Shown one piece after another: positions 7,965 through 13,207 of a DNA stretch of 15,630 bases. The stretch's first letter is position 1. Every line of letters starts with the position of its first letter. This DNA comes from CAG-273 sp964618105 (GTDB lineage Bacteria > Bacillota > Clostridia > TANB77 > CAG-508): NCBI GenBank assembly GCA_964618105.1, contig CAZUAJ010000020.1, forward strand, positions 1 through 15,630. Reading direction: 5' to 3'. The translations under genes were made by a program, and so were the position numbers. Below the pieces are notes generated by a model. The model searched no databases. It saw only the letters and a list, made by a program, of their open reading frames with translations, and was not told the DNA's origin.

Positions 7965-8031
7965 TGTCAGTTCAGGGACGTTCCTTCGACTGACATTTTT
8001 GTCAGTTAAAGGAACGTCCCCAAAACTGACA
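7965..8031. repeat. two-unit GGGACGTTCC palindrome between gap and pgk (REP/MITE-like)
   Basis: Two units, 7965-7995 and 8000-8031, are near-perfect reverse complements separated by TTTT. Each is also close to palindromic in itself: TGTCAGT at one end, ACTGACA at the other, and a GGGACGTTCC or GGAACGTCCC core. The direct repeat ACATTTTTGTCAGTT occurs at 7958-7972 and again at 7993-8007. The element abuts the TAA stop of gap (8032-8034). As RNA it can form one long hairpin or two smaller ones. No T-run follows on either strand, so it is not a standard terminator. I associate TGTCA-flanked GGGACG palindromes with REP/IS200-like repeats of Clostridia, from memory and not checked. Confidence 0.85.
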
Positions 8032-9033
8032 TTATTTATTTGCAATATAAATAGCTAAATCTACTAATTTGTTTGAGTAACCCCATTCATTGTCATACCA
8101 AGCTACTAATTTTACAAAACTATCTGTTAAAGCAATTCCTGCTGTACTGTCAAAAATACATGTGTGTTCATCATGTATAAAGTCTGATGAAACTACTGGG
8201 TCTGATATATATTCAACAATACCTTTCATTTCATTTTCTGATGCTTTTTTAACTGCTGAACAAATTTCTTCATAAGATGCTGGTTTTTCTAGGTTACATG
8301 TTAAGTCTACAACTGATACATCTACTGTTGGTACTCTAAATGACATACCTGTTAATTTTCCATTTAGTGATGGTATTACTTTTCCAACTGCTTTTGCTGC
8401 TCCTGTTGATGATGGTATTATGTTATAGCTTGCTGCTCTACCACCTCTCCAGTCTTTTTTTGATGCTCCATCAACTGTTTTTTGAGTTGCAGTAATGCTA
8501 TGAACCGTTGTCATTAATCCATCTTTAATTCCAAAGTTATCATTTATAATTTTAGCAAGCGGTGCTAAACAGTTTGTTGTACATGATGCGTTTGAAATAA
8601 TGTTCATATCTGGTGTATATTCTTCATTGTTTACTCCCATAACAAACATTGGTGCATCTTTTGATGGTGCAGATATAATAACTTTTTTAGCTCCTGCTTC
8701 TATGTGTGCATTTGCTTTTTCTGTTGTTGTAAATACACCTGAACATTCTAGTACATACTCAACTCCATCTTTTCCCCAAGGAATATTTTTTGGATCCATT
8801 TCATTATATACATTAATTTCTTTTCCATTTACAACTAATTTTCCATCTTTTTCATAAACTTCTCCATTAAATTTTCCATGGATTGTATCGTATTTCATCA
8901 TATATGCCATATAGTCTGCTGTTATAAATGGGTCATTTATTGCAACAACTTCTACACCTTCTTTGTTTAGTGCTGCTTGCATTGATAAATTACCAATTCT
9001 TCCAAAACCATTGATTCCTATTTTTATTGACAT
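8032..9033 (-). CDS. gap: glyceraldehyde-3-phosphate dehydrogenase, GapC/E. coli GapA-like type
   Basis: Phosphorylating NAD-dependent GAPDH, 333 residues, first gene of the glycolytic operon. The nucleotide fold starts KIGINGFGRIG, Asp34 indicates NAD preference, catalytic Cys151 is in SNASCTTNCLAPLAK and His178 in TTVHSITATQKT; the C-terminus has the usual SWYDNEWGYS-like motif. The sequence reads much more like the E. coli GapA and eukaryotic cytosolic type (NDPFITADYMAYMMKYDT, SAPSKDAPMFVMGVN, GVFTTTEKANAH) than the clostridial/Bacillus GapA type. The start has AAGGAGG (9041-9047) seven bases upstream. Just 5' of that is a small hairpin with a GAAA tetraloop (9051-9064). No cggR homologue lies upstream. 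Function is secure; lineage is a judgement from remembered sequences. Confidence 0.97.
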   Translation of the reverse strand: MSIKIGINGFGRIGNLSMQAALNKEGVEVVAINDPFITADYMAYMMKYDTIHGKFNGEVYEKDGKLVVNGKEINVYNEMDPKNIPWGKDGVEYVLECSGVFTTTEKANAHIEAGAKKVIISAPSKDAPMFVMGVNNEEYTPDMNIISNASCTTNCLAPLAKIINDNFGIKDGLMTTVHSITATQKTVDGASKKDWRGGRAASYNIIPSSTGAAKAVGKVIPSLNGKLTGMSFRVPTVDVSVVDLTCNLEKPASYEEICSAVKKASENEMKGIVEYISDPVVSSDFIHDEHTCIFDSTAGIALTDSFVKLVAWYDNEWGYSNKLVDLAIYIANK

Positions 9034-9105
9034 AGTGTTTCCTCCTTTTTGATGTTTTCACATCTTCAATTTTTAATATATTTAGTATATCCTAAACAAT
9101 GTAAT

Positions 9106-9132
9106 TTTATATCAAAAAAGAATACTTTTCAA
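9106..9132 (-). promoter_or_regulatory. candidate promoter of the glycolytic operon
   Basis: On the minus strand an extended -10, TGATATAAA (9114-9106), lies 15 bp after TTGAAA (9132-9127). The short spacer is suboptimal but the TGn element may compensate. The -35 lies at the centre of a 23-bp dyad (9118-9140). The rest of the 238-bp spacer 9034-9271 holds the leader, the ribosome site and the terminator of the upstream gene; I see no riboswitch. Confidence 0.45.
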
Positions 9133-9140
9133 GTCTTCTT
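9118..9140. promoter_or_regulatory. 10-3-10 dyad over the gap -35, candidate operator
   Basis: Arms AAGAATACTT (9118-9127) and AAGTCTTCTT (9131-9140) are inverted repeats with one mismatch around a 3-bp centre. The candidate -35 (9127-9132) lies at the middle, so a bound protein would block the polymerase. On the minus strand the dyad is followed by six T, so it could alternatively be a small terminator or attenuator. It does not match the cre consensus of CcpA. Confidence 0.45.
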
Positions 9141-9236
9141 AGATAAAATATTAAATTCCTTTACAACCTTCATAATCTTATCTAATCTAATTTTATAATA
9201 TAGTAAAAATCCTTAATTTTTCTATACAATAGAAAA

Positions 9237-9264
9237 AAACTTATCAGCCTAAGCTAATAAGTTT
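9237..9264 (-). terminator. intrinsic terminator of the 72-aa protein gene
   Basis: Arms 9237-9248 and 9253-9264 pair over 12 positions with one mismatch and a CTAA loop. On the minus strand the stem is followed by a run of seven T. It begins seven bases after the stop codon at 9272-9274 and separates this gene from the glycolytic operon. Confidence 0.8.
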
Positions 9265-9271
9265 AACCAAA

Positions 9272-9490
9272 CTATAATGTAATATTGTCTATAACTTCAA
9301 TTTCTTGAAACCAAAAATCACGATTAACTTCTTGATGCCAGAAATCATGTACTTCTTTGAACACTCTTTCTTGTTTTGGTGTTAATGTAACATTTATTTC
9401 TTGAAATAAGAAATTTTTAATTTTAGTCCAAGTACTAACTTCTGCTGGTACATCAGCCTTTACAAAATTGTTGTTTTCAAATTCTTCCAT
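9272..9490 (-). CDS. small 72-aa protein with three FxxQE motifs, unknown function
   Basis: I do not recognise a named family. The protein is acidic and aromatic-rich, with no signal peptide or membrane helix. It contains the short motif [ND]F[LW][FH]QE[IV] three times: NFLFQEI (26-32), DFWHQEV (49-55) and DFWFQEI (58-64). The middle section (about 35-50) looks helical and charged. It is likely genuine because AAGGAGG stands seven bases before the ATG, a clear promoter lies at 9536-9564 and a good terminator follows the stop. It lies between spoVT and gap as an independent unit. The elaborate repeats upstream of its promoter suggest tight regulation. Any role, for example in sporulation given the spoVT neighbour, is speculation. 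Confidence 0.75.
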   Translation of the reverse strand: MEEFENNNFVKADVPAEVSTWTKIKNFLFQEINVTLTPKQERVFKEVHDFWHQEVNRDFWFQEIEVIDNITL

Positions 9491-9531
9491 TGGTATTCCT
9501 CCTTTGTGAGTTCAATTTCTATTTTTTTCAT

Positions 9532-9561
9532 ATTATTTATACTACATTTATAATAAATAAT
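9532..9561. repeat. inverted repeat bridging -35 and -10 of the 72-aa gene
   Basis: Perfect 9-bp arms ATTATTTAT (9532-9540) and ATAAATAAT (9553-9561) around a 12-bp spacer. One arm overlaps the -10 and the other the -35 of the minus-strand promoter, a layout typical of a repressor operator. The sequence is only A and T, so chance occurrence is possible. Confidence 0.4.
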
Positions 9562-9564
9562 CAA
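9536..9564 (-). promoter_or_regulatory. promoter of the 72-aa protein gene
   Basis: On the minus strand TTGATT (9564-9559) is followed after 17 bp by TATAAA (9541-9536). The gene start is at 9490 with AAGGAGG in between. Four 11-bp-spaced repeats lie directly upstream. Confidence 0.65.
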
Positions 9565-9575
9565 GCTTTTTTATG

Positions 9576-9614
9576 TTACATTTATATTACATTAATATTA
9601 CATATACATTACGT
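9576..9614. promoter_or_regulatory. four TTACAT-like direct repeats at exact 11-bp spacing
   Basis: TTACAT begins at 9576, 9587 and 9598, and TTACGT at 9609, so all four lie on the same face of the helix. On the minus strand they read ATGTAA or ACGTAA with 5-bp gaps and end 11 bp upstream of the -35 of the 72-aa gene. The outermost copy touches the spoVT stop codon. This arrangement resembles binding arrays of OmpR/PhoP-type response regulators, although the hexamer itself is not the known PhoP box. Confidence 0.55.
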
Positions 9615-10168
9615 TATATTTCCATTTGGCTTCCTAGAAAACTGGCTGCTGATTGTGCCACTTTTTGTTCAACTTCATTCATTTTTGTATTATTATCTTT
9701 TGATAACAATATAACTGTTCCAATTACATCACCATCTGAAATAATAGGATATACAACTTGAGAATTGTATCTTCTTTCTTTGTTTTCATTTTTGGTTATT
9801 GGAATAGCTAAGTCGTTATTTTCTTTGCTTGTATATTTTTCTTTATCATCCATTAGTCTTTCTAGTTCTTCACTAATATCTTGCTCTAATAACTCCTTTT
9901 TTGAACCGCCAGACACTGCAATTACAGTATCTTTGTCTGTAATACATGCAATATGTCCTGTAGTTTTTGCTAAAGTTTCTGCATAGCCTGTTGCAAATTC
10001 CGTTAATTCTCCTATTGGAGAATATTTTTTTAGAATAACTTCTCCTTCTTTATCTGTAAAAATTTCAAGTGGATCCCCTTCTTTTATTCTTAGTGTTTTT
10101 CTAATTTCTTTTGGAATAACAACTCTCCCTAAATCATCAATTCTTCTTACTACCCCTGTTGCTTTCAA
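9614..10168 (-). CDS. spoVT: stage V sporulation protein T (AbrB-family regulator)
   Basis: A forespore transcription factor that modulates sigma-G-dependent genes and spore-coat and germination functions in Bacillus. At 184 residues it matches SpoVT (about 178). Residues 1-50 form the swapped-hairpin SpoVT/AbrB DNA-binding domain, nearly identical to the Bacillus protein (MKATGVVRRIDDLGRVVIPK, then KTLRIKEGDPLEIF and GEVILKKYSPI). Residues about 56-184 form the GAF-like ligand-sensing domain that distinguishes SpoVT from short AbrB. The start codon is TTG at 10168, with a strong AGGAGG eight bases upstream. It is the main evidence that this organism forms endospores. The downstream 72-aa gene has its own promoter. 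A sigma-G-like promoter candidate is at 10228-10258. Confidence 0.95.
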   Translation of the reverse strand: MKATGVVRRIDDLGRVVIPKEIRKTLRIKEGDPLEIFTDKEGEVILKKYSPIGELTEFATGYAETLAKTTGHIACITDKDTVIAVSGGSKKELLEQDISEELERLMDDKEKYTSKENNDLAIPITKNENKERRYNSQVVYPIISDGDVIGTVILLSKDNNTKMNEVEQKVAQSAASFLGSQMEI

Positions 10169-10203
10169 AATATTACCTCCTTTTAAATTTTAGCATTTTG
10201 CTT

Positions 10204-10225
10204 AATAATCTTAATATTGATTATT
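10204..10225. repeat. 7-8-7 inverted repeat in the spoVT leader
   Basis: Arms AATAATC (10204-10210) and GATTATT (10219-10225) pair around 8 bp. It lies at the expected transcription start of the sigma-G-like promoter and could be an operator or a weak hairpin. There is no T-run, so it is unlikely to terminate the KAP transcript. Confidence 0.35.
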
Positions 10226-10227
10226 CT

Positions 10228-10258
10228 TATTATTTCTTTAAAAGGAAGTTTTTATACA
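10228..10258 (-). promoter_or_regulatory. sigma-F/G-like promoter candidate for spoVT
   Basis: On the minus strand TGTATA (10258-10253) is followed after 18 bp by AATAATA (10234-10228). The Bacillus sigma-G pattern is roughly GHATR at -35 and CATWMTA at -10, so the -35 fits and the -10 differs at its first base. spoVT is sigma-G dependent in Bacillus, which makes this plausible. I saw no good sigma-A promoter in the 99-bp gap. Confidence 0.4.
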
Positions 10259-10267
10259 TTTTATTTT

Positions 10268-12259
10268 TTAAACATTTTCATTTGTTTCTATATTTAATAT
10301 ATTTCTTTTTTCTAACTCATAACTTTTTATTATATTTTCCAACTCATTAGAAAAATCTTGCAATAATACTATTTTAATACTAGGAAGCTTACCATCAATA
10401 TAATCATCTATAATGTGTTTTAATTTTTTAATGTTTGGTATTTCTTCTTTAATTTCTTCTTTAAATCTTTTTGCTCTATCAGATAATTTTTCTTTTATTG
10501 TTACTATATCTTCATTACTTGCACATGAAATTCTTTGAAATGTTTGGAAAGAATCATAATACTTGAATATTGGAATATTCATACATTCTTTGTCAAACTT
10601 GTCATAAAATAGCTCCATCTTCATTGGAATACACTTAAATATTTCTTCTGCTTTTTCATTGTACATTTTGGTTTTTAATTGCATATTTATTTCGTTAAAA
10701 TGTTTTAGTATTTCTTCCATGTCAGCTTCAAATTCTTCTTCAACTGCAACTTGAGATAATTCTTCTTCAACATTTGCACAATATTTAGATGTTAATGATG
10801 AAATATTCATTCCATTAAAAAATACAGACTTTATTGTTCTCATATCGTAATTTATTAAATCTTTTTTTATAAAATACGCAAAATATGAAAATAATTTTAC
10901 AATTTGTATTATTTCTATTTTTCCATTTTTTACATACTCTAGGGTTTCGTCTATTACTCCATTAAATTGGTCGTCTGGTATCTTCCAATATTCTTCGGTA
11001 AGAAGCCTTTTATAACCAGGCAATTGATTTGTATCTACTGTATCTCTTATAATTTCCATATTTTCTTTAAAAATTTTCATGTCGAAAATACGAGTACGTA
11101 CATACTTTTCAATAAATTTAAAGAACCTGTATTCTGCTTTAAAATTATAATAATAATTATTATCAAATTCTTTAATATAGAATTGCCTATTATCCATAAA
11201 TACTCTTGAAGATACTAAAACAGATTTATATTCTTCATTACTATTAATGTTTACAAATTTATCTTTAGTAATTTTTCCTGCTTTAATTTCAAAAGAAATA
11301 GCTATTGTAAATATTAGCATTGTTTGTAATATTCTGTTGTTTGTATTTGGATATGAATCTGTTACTGTATCAAATATTTTTTTGAAATTGTTTAATGCAT
11401 GCTTTAAAATACGTAAATTTCTTGTGCCACTTTTATTAAATGTAGATGTTATTAATGCTGTATTTTCTCTCAAAAATCTTATTAAATCAGCATCATTTTC
11501 ATATCTCATTAATAAACCATTTATAATATAATTGAATTCTGGTGCATATTCAAAAGTTTCCCCTATTAATTTTTCTTTAATTCTTTCATAATCATTTGCT
11601 TTGTCAAAAACATATTCAATAGTATCTCTAATTCTTTCAACCATTGGCTTGTCTGTTTTTATATTCAGTTTATTTTCTTTGTCTAATAAATATGTTGCTA
11701 TAAAGGTTTTCATTTCTAGATTACTATTCTTTAACTTCGTAGACAATTCTTTTTCATTACAAATTATTATAGTTTTTATGTGATCATGTTCAACAAAATT
11801 ATTAATATATCCTAAAATATCAATAACATCTACATTTGCTCTTTCCAAATCATCAAAACAAAGCACCTTATCATCTGTTGAAAAAAATTGTGCATAATCA
11901 ATTCTATCTCCATTTTGTGTAACTCCAAAAAAGTTTGCCATATCTAATCCTGTTTTAGCATACTCTGGTATATTTGATGCTCCATTTGAGTTCATAAATT
12001 TTTTTAAGTTCTTATCCATTAATTGAGTTGTTTCAATAAATATTTTTTTGCTTATTTCTTCTAAGTTTGAAATACCATATAACGACATATAAATTGGAGT
12101 CAACTTTTTTCCATTAACTTGCATAGTTTCAATTCTTGGCTTTATTTTATGATTCCAAAAATAGGTTTTACCACTGCCCCATTCACCATTAATCATAATT
12201 GCATAATCCGTATATTCTGCTCTAATATAATCCAAAATACTTTCTATTAAATCTTCCAT
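10268..12259 (-). CDS. KAP-like P-loop NTPase, soluble
   Basis: A 663-residue NTPase. Near the N-terminus is a Walker A motif, GEWGSGKT (25-32), and after about 100 residues a Walker B, VLCFDDLER (132-140). A sensor-1-like Asn168 (IIICNEKEL) and a GTRNLRILKHALNNF segment (around 270-290) fit the helical sensor-2 part. This matches the KAP/STAND-related fold, members of which include phage-exclusion protein PifA and QatA of the Qat defence system. Unlike many KAP proteins, it lacks membrane helices between the Walker motifs. The C-terminal half is a long helical region with no recognised effector domain. The ATG is only five bases after the comF stop and its AAAGGA site lies in the comF end, so it is translationally coupled to comF. 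A defence or DNA-linked role is inference; substrate and partner are unknown. Confidence 0.82.
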   Translation of the reverse strand: MEDLIESILDYIRAEYTDYAIMINGEWGSGKTYFWNHKIKPRIETMQVNGKKLTPIYMSLYGISNLEEISKKIFIETTQLMDKNLKKFMNSNGASNIPEYAKTGLDMANFFGVTQNGDRIDYAQFFSTDDKVLCFDDLERANVDVIDILGYINNFVEHDHIKTIIICNEKELSTKLKNSNLEMKTFIATYLLDKENKLNIKTDKPMVERIRDTIEYVFDKANDYERIKEKLIGETFEYAPEFNYIINGLLMRYENDADLIRFLRENTALITSTFNKSGTRNLRILKHALNNFKKIFDTVTDSYPNTNNRILQTMLIFTIAISFEIKAGKITKDKFVNINSNEEYKSVLVSSRVFMDNRQFYIKEFDNNYYYNFKAEYRFFKFIEKYVRTRIFDMKIFKENMEIIRDTVDTNQLPGYKRLLTEEYWKIPDDQFNGVIDETLEYVKNGKIEIIQIVKLFSYFAYFIKKDLINYDMRTIKSVFFNGMNISSLTSKYCANVEEELSQVAVEEEFEADMEEILKHFNEINMQLKTKMYNEKAEEIFKCIPMKMELFYDKFDKECMNIPIFKYYDSFQTFQRISCASNEDIVTIKEKLSDRAKRFKEEIKEEIPNIKKLKHIIDDYIDGKLPSIKIVLLQDFSNELENIIKSYELEKRNILNIETNENV

Positions 12260-12264
12260 TTATT

Positions 12265-12966
12265 TCAATCCTTTCTAGAATTTTTTGTTTGTATTCTACC
12301 ATAATCTTTTGCAATTGTAATTATTCCAACCTTTTTGGGTTTTGCTTGTTTTAACATTCTTGCACATTCATTGCAAGTTGCACCAGTTGTATACACATCA
12401 TCTAAAATTAAAATGTTTTTTCCTTTTATTATTTCTGTATCTTGTAGTTTATATACATTCTTAACATTTTCAGCTCTCTGCAATTTTGTTAATTTACTTT
12501 GCACTTTATTTTCTTTATATTTTACTAATACATTGTTTTCTAATGTTAATGTATCTATATTTTCAGCTACTATTTTAGCTATTAATTGAGTTTGATTATA
12601 ACCCCTTTTTCTTATTTTTTTATTTGTCATTGGAACTGGAATAATTATATCATATTTTTTTAAAAATCCACATATTTTTTCATTTTTCATAAAAAATTCA
12701 GAAAACATTTTGCTCAAATATGCCTTATTACCAAATTTATATTGAATTATTTTTTCTCTAATTATTAAATTATATTCAAAAATATAAGCATATTCATCAA
12801 AATATTTTGTGCTATTATTTGAATAATTTATTATTTTATTGGCAAATATACTGTTTTTTTCTAACTTATTTTTACATTGTTCACATAAATATGAATTTCC
12901 AATTTTTCCACATATTCCGCAAATTTTTGGATAAATTAAAAAGAGCAAATTGTTTAAAAAGTCCAA
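12265..12966 (-). CDS. comF: ComF family protein (phosphoribosyltransferase-like)
   Basis: A 233-residue ComF/ComFC-type protein, needed for or stimulating DNA uptake during transformation in Bacillus and Haemophilus relatives; the exact reaction is unresolved. The N-terminal zinc ribbon has Cys16, Cys19, Cys28 and Cys31. The phosphoribosyltransferase domain shows the conserved IIIPVPMTNKKIRKRGYNQ (108-125) and the PRPP-binding loop ILILDDVYTTGAT (185-197). The start codon is TTG at 12966, with a perfect AGGAGG seven bases upstream. recD2 lies upstream across a 241-bp spacer and the KAP gene follows after five bases. comF without comFA nearby is common in Clostridia. A candidate promoter is at 13002-13030. 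Confidence 0.93.
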   Translation of the reverse strand: MDFLNNLLFLIYPKICGICGKIGNSYLCEQCKNKLEKNSIFANKIINYSNNSTKYFDEYAYIFEYNLIIREKIIQYKFGNKAYLSKMFSEFFMKNEKICGFLKKYDIIIPVPMTNKKIRKRGYNQTQLIAKIVAENIDTLTLENNVLVKYKENKVQSKLTKLQRAENVKNVYKLQDTEIIKGKNILILDDVYTTGATCNECARMLKQAKPKKVGIITIAKDYGRIQTKNSRKD

Positions 12967-13001
12967 ATAAAAACCTCCTAAAATATTGCCCCCAAATTAT
13001 T

Positions 13002-13030
13002 ATCATATTTTTTTTAATAACTGCTCTTAA
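13002..13030 (-). promoter_or_regulatory. candidate promoter for comF-KAP
   Basis: On the minus strand TTAAGA (13030-13025) is followed after 17 bp by TATGAT (13007-13002). The -10 is good and the -35 weak. It would let comF and the KAP gene be expressed independently of the broken recD2. The rest of the 241-bp spacer shows an inverted repeat at the recD2 stop and a short open frame without a start codon. Confidence 0.4.
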
Positions 13031-13207
13031 TTATTTTCTTATATTCCAAGTTAATTCTAAATATTCCGTTATATTGTATGTTTGTTTAAATAGAATTCTT
13101 ACCATTTGTGAAGTGTCTATTACTTCATCTAACTTTAAAAAATTTATAATCTCTTATATTAATAGTTTATATTTTTTTTACATATAAGTCAATAAATAAT
13201 TTATTAT

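Noticed and set aside
12807..13187. 126-codon plus-strand frame across comF and its upstream spacer
   Set aside because: Antisense to the secure comF gene, low-complexity hydrophobic translation, no ribosome site.
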